Shown: positions 10,475 through 22,392 of the stretch, piece after piece
Numbering within the stretch: position 1 is the stretch's first letter
Layout of the letters: every line of letters starts with the position of its first letter
NCBI GenBank assembly: GCA_029216955.1
Contig: JANAVB010042255.1
Location: 62,001-126,000, forward strand
Length of the DNA stretch: 64,000 nucleotides
Source of the DNA: Iris pallida
Lineage: Eukaryota; Streptophyta; Magnoliopsida; Asparagales; Iridaceae
Reading direction: 5' to 3'
Notes under the pieces: model-generated
The model's database searches: none
Seen by the model: the letters and a program-made list of their open reading frames with translations, nothing else
What the model was told of the DNA's origin: nothing
Program-made: the position numbers and the translations under genes

Positions 10475-10924
10475 AATAGTACTAACTAAATTTTGTATGA
10501 CTGTTGAATGTATTTCACGGACACGAAAAAATGGTATCGATTGTAAAATATGCCCACATTTGTGTTCACAGAGGGCTATGTATGTACATATTTGAAAATG
10601 TTCGTATCACATGTGTATTATGTTTAGACAGTAGATCAACATGCATTTGCAAAGGAATAAGAAGTTAATGATATATCATCAGCATTTTGGGGTATAAAAA
10701 TCTAGTTCCCAACAAACTTTTGAATCCTAAATGTTTATCTTAGGTTATTTATATCAGGTCTGGTGTTTAGTGTTTAACATATAGTGATCTGAAAGTACAA
10801 TATAAGATATGGAATTACTTATCAAAGGTGAGTGTCCTAAACATTGAAATATATACAAACAATTAAACCAATAGTCAATATATGTTACCTTAGCAATTAA
10901 ACCAGAGTTATTCTAATATTACCT

Positions 10925-11845
10925 TAGCTCATAGAACTTCAGTTTTTGGAAAGTTAAAGCTAATGTAAATCCAAGATTGAATAGTAAAATATAACCAAAA
11001 AAAGCCACCAATGATATACAAGTAGAAGTGGCCACTTAAGTTTAACCTCCAGCTGGTCAAAACTTGTTGACCTATAGTTGTATTTAATGAAGAAATCTAC
11101 AGAATTCAAAAAAATAAGAAAAATGAGATGTAACTAAATTTAGCCAAAAGTTGCCATCACAGCAAACCTTTTTCCACCGGGATGCAAGGAATTCACTTAA
11201 AGTCGATCATATTTCTGTATATGATACTGGGGAAATCTGAAATCCCCATTTTAACCAGGATGATATAGAAGCTGCAGAAGCAAGTCTAATTGCATTGGTT
11301 TATTAGAATCAAGTCTTAGAAACTATGAAATGACTTACATTTTGGAAGAATAAAGCCACCAAATAATAGGATCGTTAGCAAGGACAATTTACCACAAACT
11401 GTAGAAGCCAACATTGACTAGAAATATGAGGCAATGAAACGAAACATGGATAGTAACATTTGGTGCATAGCAAAAAGTAGAATAAATTGACGGAAGAACC
11501 TAACAGGTTATATGAAAATACTTAAGAAACTTGAATAACAATAAGTGCTATGAACATTGTTAACCATTTTTCTAAACAAGGTTTAAGTTTCAGATATACA
11601 TACCTTGAAGCCTCTGGGCTGTACCCAATGACATAATATGTGAGAGATGTCCATTGAAAGGGCTCTGTCCATAAAATATTGACTTTTAATATGCAAGCTG
11701 GAAGTGCATATAACCATGTAGCATAGAAGTAAAAATCCCATTGCTTATAAAAACCAGAAGCCTGGATGATGTCATAACTCCAGTATTTCATTGATGAGTG
11801 TGTAAAAGAGGGAACCAAGATAGTAATTAGCATGTCGAACGTCAA
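10925..11845 (-). pseudogene. Decayed PDR-type ABC transporter (ABCG) exons, unit A
   Basis: Three minus-strand pieces match the second transmembrane half of plant pleiotropic-drug-resistance transporters. The piece from 11845 to 11604 has FYKQWDFYFYATWLYALP and LTYYVIGYSPEASR, then a GTATGT donor. The piece at about 11388-11340 has LLTILLFGGFILPK, then a GTAAGT donor; the family has LLLFxLGGF here. The piece at about 11030-10925 has FWLYFTIQSWIYISFNFPK, then a stop. Such proteins export small molecules across the plasma membrane. No nucleotide-binding domain is present, a key FYKQRD arginine is replaced, and stops occur, so this is a fragment and not a working gene. Confidence 0.65.
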
Positions 11846-12055
11846 CCCCCATTTGTATTCTTGATCCTTCCTGGACGGAACCTGAATAAAAGTTTACCTA
11901 AAGTAAGGCCTTTAGTTCTTCTTACAAAAAACTTGTAGTTGTTAATTAAAACATTACATCATGTAGAAACTCAGCTGCTCCTTTTATAATGTTATTAATT
12001 AAAACATTACATCATGTAGAAACTCAGCTGCTACCACCGATGCTTCTTAAGGTAC

Positions 12056-12196
12056 CTTCAGAACCAAGAAGACAAGCTTTGCATATGCATCAACCGTCAC
12101 AAAGGATAAATGCTGGAATTGATTGGTTGATTGAAGTAACAATGAGACAGAGGCAGTGACCTCATCATGAGCAAGACAATATGCAACAAAAAGCTC
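12056..12196 (-). pseudogene. 141-nt exon resembling CCR4-NOT subunit 1 (NOT1), unit A
   Basis: A pyrimidine-rich tract and CAG acceptor precede 12196, and a GT donor follows 12056. The 47 codons are open in phase 0 and include HLSFVTVDAYAKLVFLVLK. I recall a similar SFLAIDIYAKLV-type segment in plant NOT1, the scaffold of the cytoplasmic deadenylase complex. The reading runs into a TAA four codons beyond the donor. No other NOT1 exon was recognised nearby. Identification rests on one exon and is moderate. Confidence 0.5.
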
Positions 12197-12677
12197 CTGG
12201 AAAAGAAAAAAAAACTTTAGCATTGGCAGTGTTCTAAATGGCAGTCGCCTATAGGAGACTATATTATAACACATAACAAAGAGAACTATTGCATTTAATA
12301 GAGTAGATACATAAAAGGCAAGATTTTAGAAAGAGACCACTTAGACTTGAGAAACTGTTTTAAGTCACTTCACAAAAATGAAATACAACTTAGTCACCAA
12401 GTGAAATAAATAATTGGTGTATCGAGGACATAATGAAATACAATTGAATGACCTTTCGCAACCTTTCTCAAATTCAAAAAGAAGAGACATATGGCAGAAC
12501 ACACAAATTTTTTTCAAACACAATACTATCTTTTACTAGTTCAACAAGAGTTCAAGTAGGCAAAGACATACAAAAATGCACATCTTTTTAAAATAATCAC
12601 CCATATCTATTGTTTGAGTTTGACAATAATCCAGAAAAAACATAGCAGGGGAAAACTTCCACACGAGAACGACTTAC

Positions 12678-12900
12678 CCTTATTAACTTTACGGAGTAGC
12701 TTTGGCCACTCTACTTGGAACAGACTGCATCGTCACCCTCACTAGAATAGGAAGGCGGTTGTGAAAACCCACCACTGCCATAAGCATCAGCATAAGGCTG
12801 CTGCTATTGGCCATAACCAGCCTGGCTCTGTGGTAGGGCACAGCCATACATCGGTACTTCTCTAGGGGCTTCCTAAGTAGGCTTAGCTGCTTGATTTGTC
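12678..12900 (-). pseudogene. Gln/Tyr/Gly-rich exon fragment, unit A
   Basis: On the minus strand about 70 codons include GYGQ, QQPYADAYGSGGFSQPPSYS and EGDD, with two in-frame stops. A GTAAGT donor follows 12678. The composition resembles the C-terminal tail of KH-domain (FUBP-like) RNA-binding proteins, but low-complexity tails of this kind are common, so the identity is a guess. It lies upstream of the NOT1-like exon on the same strand. Confidence 0.35.
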
Positions 12901-13035
12901 ATTCAAAAATGAGAAAATAAACTCCTTTGTGTACATGACGAAAAAATAACTCAAAATGGGACTAGCTCATATGTTTAAAGCATGGATAATCAAAGTATAA
13001 GAGCCTAGAGCTAATAAGAGTTTCCATAATAAATG

Positions 13036-13218
13036 GTCAAAAATTAAAAAATATATACATAACCGACACCTATAGGAATCGAACCATGGTCCTTCAATAC
13101 AAACACCCAATGAAACCAACTATGCTAGGCCTTACATATAGTAATATAATGGTACCTACCAGTATTTATTTGTTTTCAAGTCCGAACTACAGCCCGGACA
13201 GCCCAGCTTTTGCTCCGC

Positions 13219-13222
<4 letters not shown>
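13036..13222 (-). mobile_element. tRNA-promoter-bearing SINE-like repeat, unit A
   Basis: On the minus strand an A-box-like TAGCATAGTTGG (13127-13116) and a B-box-like GGTTCGATTCC (13085-13075) are spaced as in tRNA-derived SINEs. The upstream head begins GTGGCGGAGC beside the TA array. The A box lies about 95 bases from that head, farther than usual, so the head may be a second unit. Copies in B and C occupy the same place, so the insertion predates the array. Confidence 0.45.

Positions 13223-13277
<55 letters not shown>
13222..13277. repeat. (TA)n microsatellite, unit A
   Basis: Pure TA of about 56 bases at the head of the SINE-like repeat. The same array is about 110 bases in unit B and about 52 in unit C. 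Frames reading Tyr-Ile through it are not genes. Confidence 0.95.
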
Positions 13278-13278
<1 letters not shown>

Positions 13279-13574
13279 CCTTCATAAATTACTTACGATA
13301 TTGTGCAAGCATATATACTTGAGTTTGAACATGTTGCATGCATGATCAATACCTTCTGCATGTTTGTTTCAATGTTTCCCGTTTACCTTGAGAATAATTT
13401 AATAGACAAATATCATTCAAATTTTATTAGAAACCCACATTCTTTAGTAGCAACGTACATCAATCAATACACGCGATCTTGACGTTATTCTTCACTTCAT
13501 TTACATCTCATTTATTATTTTTTTCTTTCCTCTTATTGCAGCATCACAAGCACACATTAGAAATGTGCTCTAGA

Positions 13575-15432
13575 TCACTTCTTGCAGACAATTCCACGGC
13601 CTTTCATCCCACTAGCACAAATAACGTCGGCCGACTGGGAGACCATGGCGATGCCGGACACCGTGCGTCCGAACCTCGACACGGAGCAATCAGGTGTGTA
13701 CAAATCGGACGTCCTGTACTGGTGGAACCCTCCCATGATCGGCATGTTGGACGACATCTTCACCCTGCTGACATATCCCTCGCGGTAAGTTTGTCCCAGC
13801 ACGCCATGCACGTCTTTGGTGAGGGAGTAGAACTTGAACCCTAGCTCGAGGTGAGCGAGGCAGTCGTCGCCGGTCATTCCGTAGTTGTGCGCCCGGGACT
13901 CTTGCTCGGTGATCGGTACCACGCTAGCCTCGATCCTGAACTTTTCCTCGGCCTCGACCGTGATCGAGTTGGTCCCACTGGACCGGGAGATGGATAGGGA
14001 GGGCGTGCTCGACGACTGCCATACGCTGCCTTCGTTGGCGGGGAGGTCTATCGACTCACCATCGTAGCTAAGTTCGAGGCGGTCGATAGCATCGTCCCAT
14101 GTCGCGGTCTTCTTTGCACCAATGTACAGGTGGTGGTAGCCGAAGAGGATGGCCACGGACTGCACCCAGGTGAAGTCTCTGGTCCTGGACGGATCGCGCT
14201 TGCCGATGAAGTGGGCGTTAATGTGGAGGTCGGAGTCGGAGAGGAGACAGAAGTCATGATCCTTCTTTCCGTGGAAGTAGAAGGTGATGCCGTCTCCACC
14301 TACGAAGCGAGGATCTTGGCACACACCGCCGGGCTTGTCGCAACCTGCAAGTAAGTATACGATCATCGTGTTCTCAAATAAGGTACTCATTTACAAGCTT
14401 AAATGCATTAAGTCAGGTGAATCAATTGAGCTGCACTCCAAGCCAATCAAAACAATATGGGTCACGGTCATGTGTTCACCGGTTCTGGGATATTTTTGAA
14501 CCGACCGTTTATGAAAATCTATACTTTTGAGGCATTAGTTTTGGTCGGCTAAATAAATCTTCCAAAATTAATGCAACATAATTTTGGTTGGTTTCGATGG
14601 GATTTGAGGAGTTTTGTTATTTTTTTTCCATTTATATTCTCACCAAAAATATATAACTATAACTACTAATATCCTTCCCTATTTAATTTTGTTCGTGTAA
14701 AAAACTTTCATAACCGTTGGTTAGTGAATTACGAAGTATGAATTGGACTTGTTTAAAAGTCGCTACTTAAAACCACTCAAAATCGGACCCTCATAACCAG
14801 TACTCTAAAAACACCTCGTAACCGCTACTCCTACAATTGCCAAGCGAATATACCATTTTGAATAGAGTATCAGTTGGTCTCTTGCTCTAAATAGCTAGGA
14901 CGTAGTAATTTATCCTGGGTTAGGGATACTTACCACAGACTGGACGACATAGGTCGCAGTCGACGTAGCACTTGGGGCAACTGGCAGGGCACTGGAACTC
15001 ATAGCCTCCACATTGAGAACCTTTCTTGTCATGACACTTCACCGTATGTGGTTTCTCCGGCTTCTCTGGTTTCTCTGGCTTCCACGGCTTTTCTGGCCTC
15101 TCCCACGGCTTTTCTGGCCTCTCCGGCTTCCACGGCTTTTCTGGCCTCTCCCACGGCTTTTCTGGCCTCTCCGGCTTTTCTGGTTTCTCTGACCTCTCCC
15201 ACGGCTTTTCTGGCCTCTCCCACGGCTTTTCTGGCCTCTCCGGCTTTTCTGGTTTCTCTGGCTTCCACGGCTTTTCTGGCCTCTCCCACGGCTTTTCTGG
15301 CCTCTCCGGCATTTCTGGTTTCTCTGGCTTCCACGGCTTTTCCGGCTTCTCCGGTTTGGGATCGGCCATAGCTGCAAAGGGAGCAACGGCAAGACAGAGA
15401 AGGATGAGAAGAGCGGAAACTGAACGGGCCAT
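13575..15432 (-). CDS. Root-cap family secreted proline-rich protein, unit A
   Basis: There are two exons, 15432-14934 and 14344-13575, joined across a 589-bp GT-AG intron (GTAAGT donor, TTGCAG acceptor) inside a Gly codon. The product is 422 residues. Residues 1-23 are a signal peptide ending AMA. About 24-126 are Pro-Glu-Lys-Pro-type repeats (PEKPWKPEKP, PERPEKPWER), extensin-like. A Cys-rich stretch (CPASCPKCYVDCDLC, CDKPGGVCQDPRF) leads into the conserved beta-rich region. The Root_cap (PF06830) segment is at about 343-391 (VLGQTYREGYVSRV, MPIMGG). The family is associated with root-cap cells and mucilage and probably acts in the wall or apoplast; the biochemical role is unknown. An ATG at 15492 overlaps the TATA box, so the ATG at 15432 is preferred. 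No break was seen. Confidence 0.9.
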
Positions 15433-15491
15433 TGGAAGAAATGGAGCCAATGATCCGAGGATGGTTTGGGTCAAGGTGCGGTGTTGAGGCA

Positions 15492-15499
15492 TATTTATA
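15492..15499 (-). promoter_or_regulatory. TATA box of root-cap gene A
   Basis: TATAAATA on the minus strand lies 60 nt before the chosen ATG (15432), giving a leader of about 30 nt. The box touches an upstream in-frame ATG at 15492, which would lie before the transcription start and is therefore not used. The upstream region 15500-15868 holds a short GTGAT microsatellite (about 15643-15667) and no other feature that I recognise. Confidence 0.75.
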
Positions 15500-15869
15500 G
15501 CGAATTTTGCATGTGGGGTTGGATTAATTTGAATGCAGAAGATGGTTCTGGCTCATGAAATTGTGAGTCTATTCCATGTGGAATGCCTTTTCCAGTTCTT
15601 CAAGGCTTAGCATAAGCATAGAGGTGGTCATGGTGGCATCCCATGTGATGTGATGTGATGTGATGTGAGTCCGGAGCATACTCTCTTCTCCCCATCACAG
15701 TTCAGATGTAGTAACTAGAGCTGATGAATACTAATCCTTTTTTTTTTTTCTTTTTCCTTTTGATAATTATTACAAAGTGCAAAAAGTGAAGTTCCTGATG
15801 GCATTATAATGTATATAATCCTCGTCTGCTGCCTTATTACATTAAGAATTTGGTTTCTTAATCTTGCAG

Positions 15870-16600
15870 AGAATGCAGTTGGCCCATTTTGTCGTCAAAG
15901 AACCCATGATGGTGACTGGAGAGTAAAACTTTGATACAGGTGGCTAACGACAAGTGGGTCCCACCTCAAAGTTTTCATATACATGTGCTTGCACGATTTA
16001 CGAAGAGAGAGAGGAGGCCCACTTGTCATACAGTGGCTGTATCAAAACTTTGATACGGCCATCTGTATCAAAGTTTTACTCGTGATCGGACACGAGTGTG
16101 CTGGGTTGATCGAAGAGGTGGGGTGTAAAGTTTCTCTCGTGTGGCATTAGGACCTGGGATCGGCTGCATGCATTACTAACGTGTACGCAACCACCTCTGC
16201 CCTTGTATGAAGTTCTTCGCTACCACCTCTGCCCTGGTATGAAGTTCTTCCCCCATGTCCCGTGGGGAATGGTTCTCTTGCTAATCAGGTTATGTTTTAC
16301 TTGGTTGACAAAAGATGTCGAGATGTACTAGCATTAGAAGATTTTTCATGCATAAGAGAATTATGCTGACAGCCATTTTTCACATGGGACTGACTTGTAT
16401 ATTGTCTTCTATTGAATAATTCAAATATGATGTTGATGCGAACTTAGATTGTGCTGACTTTAGCTAAACGATATCAACTGCTAGATCTGGATGTTACTCG
16501 GCCTGTTGGCAAGGTTTTGCCTTGTAGGAACGGAACGCGATGAGCTGACAGTTCTCTCTGACCTCCGCTGGGGCGAGGTAACTTGATATCTTTGATATTT
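15870..16600 (+). pseudogene. Sorbitol dehydrogenase pseudogene, 5' part, unit A
   Basis: After a CAG acceptor at 15869 the plus strand reads HFVVKEPM. A MITE then interrupts the codons, and VIGHECAGLIEEVG follows from about 16082; these are the zinc-binding-site exons of plant sorbitol (L-iditol) dehydrogenase. Degraded pieces matching the LCPxMKFF and GSLANQV parts follow to about 16380. Stops and frame changes occur throughout. The intact enzyme oxidises sorbitol to fructose with NAD in the cytosol. The 3' part lies beyond the Ty3 element, at 24754-25015. Confidence 0.75.
15921..16081. mobile_element. Mutator-type MITE in the sorbitol dehydrogenase exon, unit A
   Basis: The element is 161 bp with perfect terminal inverted repeats GAGTAAAACTTTGATACAG. 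It is flanked by 9-bp duplications GTGACTGGA (15912-15920) and GTGATCGGA (16082-16090), which differ at two bases. A 9-bp duplication is typical of Mutator-like elements. The same insertion occurs in units B and C. Confidence 0.82.
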
Positions 16601-16609
16601 CTTCATCTT

Positions 16610-18235
16610 TGTCACGTCCCGATTCCGTCGAATCGATAGTCGTCCCCCGGGCGTGATGCCGTGCGAACCTAATTTGCGATCGCACAAGGCCAAGTCATAA
16701 GGTAATCCGAGACACGAGATCTAAGAGAGTACGCAGACAAATCGATACACATAATAAGTAAAGGAAACTTGAACTTTATTGATAATGAACATCTTTTTAC
16801 AGACTCCGACACAAGACTCATTGCCGCGCGGGCTACAACATGACTCGGTTACAAAAGAGTGCCGATGAGATAGCCGTTCCATACATTGCACACATCCCTC
16901 AATATACACAAGTACTCCATTGACCTGGATGGGAGGGACGCTGAGTCATTTTCCTTGGACTGTCGAGAGCCTTCAAAATGTGGAGTCGCTGAGAGATAGT
17001 CTTCGACTCACGGCCGAAGCTTCAAAAGTCACGAACGTCGCCTTGCTAGTTGGCACGTCCTTCCTGGTTCGCGGGACCTGCAAAGAGCGAGGATCAGCAC
17101 GAAACACATGTACTGGCGAATGGCTAATTAAATCCAAGCTCTGCATTTGATTCAAGAAGTTTCATAACATGTTTGCTAGCTATTTCAATGATCTTTCTAA
17201 CCATCCTGTATGATTTGCATGTTAACATGTTTTGAGGCAAGCAACTATCATGTTCATCCCGTGTCCCGTGCACCTGTTAAGTAGTGATAGGGGTTTAAAG
17301 GCCACTGGCAATGTCAAGCCATCGCGGACTATAGCATTCGGTTAGACGACGCCCCTTTCGCGTCGGGTAGCGAGCCCTGTGCGAAAGTGCCCGCATAACT
17401 CGCGCCGATGAAGGGTTGGCGCTGCTACACTCGTTCCTCCCGGGCCGAACCGGTCCCTTGGCCGAGGCAACCGTTCGAGGAACTTCACCTTGTCGACAAG
17501 TTGTCCAATGACCGTTTTCTTTGGAACTTAGTTGATTTACTCATTTTTCCGTATCGTTGCGATAAGCGTTAATAGATTCATTCGTTGGATTGGCATAGAC
17601 CAAGTGTAATTGCATAGGGAAGCACGTTTTTCATTTCCAAAACCGACAGTTCGATAACAAGTGTTTTGTGAAGTATCGTGCCACGATTTCACTGATTCTA
17701 TACTATTATGACAAGCATTTATTTTACTTCACATGTTGAGTTTTTGAAGTAGAGGGACGGGACGAAGGAGGTCAGCCACTCGCCTTAGCTTGCTTCAAGC
17801 GAGCGACCGGTTGGCTGCGCTGTCGTCGCCTACGCGATCACCTGCAATCGCATAAGCAACTGATTAGAACACTGTGTATTTCAAAGAATTTCGATATGAA
17901 TGCGAGCTCGAAAACGCGTCACGAAAAACCCATCGAAAGCATTCACGAAAACGAAAGCCAAAGCCAATTCAAGTGTGGCATGAAAACCAGAGCAACGGGA
18001 GGTCTCTCCCGACTCAGCCGCAGAGCCAATCCTCGAGGCGCAACCCGCTGAATATGGGACTTGGTTCCGAAGAAGCCATTCCATAACGTGGAATGGATCT
18101 TAATTCAACCGTTCCCGTTCGATCAACTCGGCCGATTCCGACCTATCGGTCCCGACCAAATCGATAGCGACAGTGTTCCTTTCTCGCGCACCCCGTGGAC
18201 GGAGACGGGGCACGATGTAGGGACGGGGCACTACA
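16610..18235 (-). repeat. 3' LTR of the Tekay-like element
   Basis: It is 1626 bp, starts TGTCACG and ends CACTACA on the plus strand. It matches the right LTR in length exactly. No polypurine tract is obvious beside it; the TTCGAGGACGAA motif common near the 3' end of such elements is at about 18253-18273 on the minus strand. Confidence 0.93.
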
Positions 18236-18291
18236 CCATAACCAACTAATAAAAAGTTTCGTCCTCGAAACTTTAAAGATGAAACCTACCT

Positions 18292-21200
18292 CTACGAGAA
18301 CAATGAAGGGAATTTATCCTTCATCTCCGATTCAAGCTCCCACGTCGACTCTTCGACCGAGTGGTTCTTCCAGAGGACGCGGACAAGAGGGATCGCTCGA
18401 TTGCGCAGCAGCTTATCCTTGCGTTCTATGATTCGAACTGGTTCTTCAACGTAGGATAAGTCAGACTTTAGCTCCAGCTGGCCAAAATCTACCACGTGGC
18501 TCGGGTCGTGCACGTACTTCCGCAATTGAGAGACATGGAAGACATTGTGAACACCTTCAAGCGCCGGTGGTAGGGCAATTTTATAGGCCACTGGCGCGAC
18601 CCGTTCAAGTATTTCGAACGGCCCAACGAATCTCGGACTCAGCTTTCCTTTCGCGCCGAACCGACTAACTCCCCGCATGGGCGACACCTTGAGGAATACG
18701 TGATCGCCTACTTGAAACTCGAGTGGTCGACGATGAATGTCCGTGTAGCTTTTCTGGCGACTCTGTGCGGTCTTTAATCTTTCCCGAATGAGCTTGACCT
18801 TTTCCACAGTCTGTTCTACCAGCTCCGGGCCGAGTATCTGCCATTCCCCGACTTCATCCCAGCAAATAGAAGATCTGCACTTTCGGCCGTACAAGGCTTC
18901 ATACGGCGCCATTTGGATGCTGGATTGGTAGCTATTGTTGTATGCAAATTCCGCCAGCGGTAGGTGGACGTCCCAGCTTGATTTGAAGTCGATAGCGCAG
19001 AGCCGTAGCATGTCTTCAAGAATCTGGTTGACGTGCTCCGTTTGGCCGTCGGTCTGAGGATGGTAAGCTGAGCTGAACTGCAACTTGGTTCCCAGCGCCG
19101 ACTGAAGGCTACTCCAGAATCGCGACATGAACCGTGAATCCCGATCAGAGACGATGGATACTGGAACTCCGTGCAGCCGTACTATCTCGTCAAGATAAAT
19201 CTGCGCCAGGCGATCAACGCTCCAAGTAACTTTGATGGCGATAAAGTGCGCTGACTTGGTTAATCGATCGACGATGACCCAGATGGCGTCGTTCCCCCGT
19301 GGTGTCTTCGGCAGGCCAACAATAAAATCCATAGTGACATGATTCCATTTCCACTCGGGAATAGCGAGGTTCTGCATCTCCCCGCCCGGTCGCTGATGCT
19401 CAGCTTTCACCTGCTGACAGGCCATGCATTGCGACACGAAGAGCGCCACATCTCTCTTCATCCCGTGCCACCAAAAGGTCGTGCGGAGGTCCTTATACAT
19501 TTTGGTACTGCCTGGATGCAAGGTGTATTTCGCATAGTGCGCCTCCGCCAGGATCTCCTTTCTAAGTTCTGAATCGTCCGGAACGCATAGCCTACCCTTC
19601 AATCGAAGCACGCCGGTTTCGTCTTCCGCAAAGTCGGTCGTCCTGCCTGTCGAAATTAGCTCTCGCACTTTCTTCAGGTACGAATCGTCCGTCTGTGCGG
19701 TCTTGATCTTATTCAGCAAGCTCGGCTCCAACTGTAACTTTGCCAACTGCACGTTCCGGAATCTGACTCGGAGCTCGATGCCCATCTTTTCAAGGTCGCG
19801 TAGCAGTCGAGGGTCGATGGATAACGAGGCAAGGTACTTCCGACTCAAAGCGTCCGCCACAACATTTCCCTTTCCCGGCGTGTAGTCGATAGTCAAGTCG
19901 TAATCCTTGATTAGTTCCAGCCAACGCCTTTGCCGCAAGTTCAGCTCCTTCTGCGTGAATAGATACTTAAGGCTCTTGTGATCGGTATAGATCGTGCACG
20001 CCACACCATAGAGATAGTGGCGCCACAATTTCAACGCAAACACAATCGCCGCTAACTCCAGGTCGTGCGTGGGATAATTTTTCTCGTGCGGCTTTAGCTG
20101 TCGGGACGCAAAAGATATCACCTTGTTCCGCTGCATCAGCACGCACCCCAAGCCCTGACCGGACGCGTCGCTAAATATCTGGAAACCCTCAGTCCCTTCT
20201 GCAAGTGCGAGTATCAGGGCCGAGACGAGCCTCTGCTTCAACTCTTGGAACGCAGCTTCACAGTCGTCTGACCATTCAAAGGCGACTCCTTTCTGGGTGA
20301 GGCGAGTCAGAGGCGATGCGATCTTCGCGAAGTCTTTCACGAAGCGTCGGTAGTATCCAGCTAGGCCAAGGAAACTTCGAATCTCGCCGACGGACGCTGG
20401 CCGCTTCCAATCGACAAAGGCTTCAACTTTCTTTGGGTCGACCGCAATGCCTTCAGCAGAAATGATGTGTCCGAGGAATGCGACGCTGCTAAGCCAGAAT
20501 TCACATTTGCTTCGCTTCGCGTAGAGTTGATTTTCTCGAAGGGTCTGAAGCACGGTCCGCAGATGCTCAGTATGCTGCTGCTTATTCTTCGAGTAGACGA
20601 GTATATCATCGATAAAGACCACTACGAACTTGTCGAGGAAGGGTCGGAACACCCGATTCATTAAATCCATGAAGGCAGCAGGGGCGTTCGTTAGGCCGAA
20701 CGGCATTACCAGGAACTCGTAATGGCCGTATCGAGTGCGGAAGGCAGACTTCGGCACATCGTCCGGCTTGATCTTGAGTTGATGATAACCCGAACGCAGA
20801 TCAATTTTAGAGAACACCGTGGCTCCTTGGAGCTGATCGAACAGATCATCTATGCGGGGCAGGGGATACTTGTTCCGGACGGTGGCTTTATTCAGCTCGC
20901 GGTAGTCGATACAAAGACGCATAGAGCCGTCCTTCTTCTTGACAAATAGTACGGGCGCTCCCCATGGCGAGACGCTGGGTCGGATGAATCCCTTGTCGAG
21001 CAATTCCTGTAACTGCACCTTGAGTTCTTTAAGCTCTGCAGGGGCCATTCTGTACGGGGTCTTCGAGATCGGTCGAGTGTCGGGGAAGGTATCGATAGTG
21101 AACTCAATCTCTCGATCGGGCGGCATGCCGGGCAACTCGTCCGGGAACACATCGGGGAATTCTGCCACAACATCGGTCTGACCCGCGTTTGCACTATCCT

Positions 21201-22392
21201 GTCGCATGTCTCGAACGGAAGCCAGATAGCCTTCGCACCCGGAATGCAGCATCCGTCGAGCAGATATCGCAGAGATCACCATGCAGGTCAGCGACGCCTC
21301 ACCACACGAGTAGCAGAATTCAGGCACTCCCGGTATGTGGAAAGTGACTTTCTTCTCAGCGCAGTCTATGGTTGCGTTGCACGGACCGAGCCAATCCATC
21401 CCCAGAATGATATTGTAGTCCTTAATATTTAGAACTATCGCATCGAGACTGACCTTTTGACCACCTATACAGATGATTCCGTCTCCACAGACTAAACTCG
21501 CAGCTAGTGGCATGCCCGACGGGATGTTAACAGTGAGCTCGAGACCGAGCGGTGTCAGGGGAAAATTGTGCTCGGCGGCAAAGTCCGCCGATATGAAACT
21601 ATACGTGGCACCTGAATCAAACAATACACGAGCAGGTTTATTATTGAATTGCAGTATACCTGTCACGACTGTGTCAGATGCGTAGACTTCGTCTCGGGTC
21701 ATGGCGTAGACACGGCCCTGAGCATTAGGGCGACGGTCTTGGCCATTCTGTTGTGTGGTCGGTGGAACCCGAGGTGCTTGGCCTCGGTTTTGTTGATGTT
21801 GGGGCGGGCGTTGGGTCGACGCAGCTTCCGGACAGTCCCTTACGAGATGATCTCTTTTGCCGCATGCGAAACAGACTCTGTTCTTAAGTCGGCAGTCGGT
21901 GTCCAGGTGCCCGTCCTTGTGGCAGAAATTGCAGACCATCCGTTCCTTCGTCTGGTTGCCGCGATGTTGACGCTTATGTGCGTTGTTGCCTCCCGTATAA
22001 CTATGGCGTTTGTTATTAGAGTTAACAGCGCCGGTAGTAGTAGGAGGATACTCGGACTCCAGACGGATGGCGTGGTTGAGTGCCTCGCCCACAGTTTTGT
22101 ATTCCGGCACCGAGACATGTGCACGGATAGTGGAACGCAGGCCCACTACGAATCGCTTTGCTCGGCTTGCAGTAGTAGGTCGATAGTCACCAGCGAACTT
22201 GGCCAGTTTGTTGAATTTGGCCGCATATTGTCGTACAGTCATATTCCCTTGCGTCAGCTGCATGAACTCGTTCTCCTTTTCCTGTCGCACGGCTGCAGAA
22301 AGATATTCGTTCTCGAACGCATTTCTAAATGTCGCCCATGAGATCGCCGCTGTCTCGTCTTCACGTCGAATAGCCCGCTTCTGCACAGCCCA
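18292..22392 (-). CDS. pol: Gag C-terminus and Pol polyprotein, Ty3 chromovirus
   Basis: This frame continues gag in phase after one TAG codon (22395-22393). Counting from the Met at 22386, two CCHC zinc knuckles lie at about residues 152-185 and the protease motif [10 protein letters not shown] at 255-264. Reverse transcriptase is at about 475-650, with FIDD at 591-594. RNase H ([10 protein letters not shown]) comes next, then integrase with the HHCC finger (CMACQQVK) and a DFIVGLP core. A C-terminal chromodomain-like region ends [11 protein letters not shown]. The protein cleaves itself, copies the element RNA to DNA and inserts it, and the chromodomain may steer insertion to heterochromatin. 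Everything after the TAG is open, so only one lesion separates it from a full-length product. Confidence 0.93.
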   Translation of the reverse strand, partial: WAVQKRAIRREDETAAISWATFRNAFENEYLSAAVRQEKENEFMQLTQGNMTVRQYAAKFNKLAKFAGDYRPTTASRAKRFVVGLRSTIRAHVSVPEYKTVGEALNHAIRLESEYPPTTTGAVNSNNKRHSYTGGNNAHKRQHRGNQTKERMVCNFCHKDGHLDTDCRLKNRVCFACGKRDHLVRDCPEAASTQRPPQHQQNRGQAPRVPPTTQQNGQDRRPNAQGRVYAMTRDEVYASDTVVTGILQFNNKPARVLFDSGATYSFISADFAAEHNFPLTPLGLELTVNIPSGMPLAASLVCGDGIICIGGQKVSLDAIVLNIKDYNIILGMDWLGPCNATIDCAEKKVTFHIPGVPEFCYSCGEASLTCMVISAISARRMLHSGCEGYLASVRDMRQDSANAGQTDVVAEFPDVFPDELPGMPPDREIEFTIDTFPDTRPISKTPYRMAPAELKELKVQLQELLDKGFIRPSVSPWGAPVLFVKKKDGSMRLCIDYRELNKATVRNKYPLPRIDDLFDQLQGATVFSKIDLRSGYHQLKIKPDDVPKSAFRTRYGHYEFLVMPFGLTNAPAAFMDLMNRVFRPFLDKFVVVFIDDILVYSKNKQQHTEHLRTVLQTLRENQLYAKRSKCEFWLSSVAFLGHIISAEGIAVDPKKVEAFVDWKRPASVGEIRSFLGLAGYYRRFVKDFAKIASPLTRLTQKGVAFEWSDDCEAAFQELKQRLVSALILALAEGTEGFQIFSDASGQGLGCVLMQRNKVISFASRQLKPHEKNYPTHDLELAAIVFALKLWRHYLYGVACTIYTDHKSLKYLFTQKELNLRQRRWLELIKDYDLTIDYTPGKGNVVADALSRKYLASLSIDPRLLRDLEKMGIELRVRFRNVQLAKLQLEPSLLNKIKTAQTDDSYLKKVRELISTGRTTDFAEDETGVLRLKGRLCVPDDSELRKEILAEAHYAKYTLHPGSTKMYKDLRTTFWWHGMKRDVALFVSQCMACQQVKAEHQRPGGEMQNLAIPEWKWNHVTMDFIVGLPKTPRGNDAIWVIVDRLTKSAHFIAIKVTWSVDRLAQIYLDEIVRLHGVPVSIVSDRDSRFMSRFWSSLQSALGTKLQFSSAYHPQTDGQTEHVNQILEDMLRLCAIDFKSSWDVHLPLAEFAYNNSYQSSIQMAPYEALYGRKCRSSICWDEVGEWQILGPELVEQTVEKVKLIRERLKTAQSRQKSYTDIHRRPLEFQVGDHVFLKVSPMRGVSRFGAKGKLSPRFVGPFEILERVAPVAYKIALPPALEGVHNVFHVSQLRKYVHDPSHVVDFGQLELKSDLSYVEEPVRIIERKDKLLRNRAIPLVRVLWKNHSVEESTWELESEMKDKFPSLFS

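Noticed and set aside
13575..14390. Second exon of the root-cap gene read as a stand-alone 271-residue gene from ATG 14390
   Set aside because: The first 15 codons are intron sequence ahead of a good TTGCAG acceptor, and joining to exon 1 keeps the phase and gives a complete family protein.
15048..15371. Long open frames on both strands over the Pro-Glu-Lys repeats of the root-cap genes (also 31082-31492 and 55288-55746)
   Set aside because: The DNA repeat has a period divisible by three and lacks stop words in most frames, so open frames are automatic. The minus-strand frame with signal peptide, splice sites and Root_cap domain is the real one.
18816..22341. Plus- and minus-strand shadow frames across the Ty3 pol, for example 21649-22341
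   Set aside because: They lie opposite or out of phase with a domain-complete pol frame and show no domain of their own.
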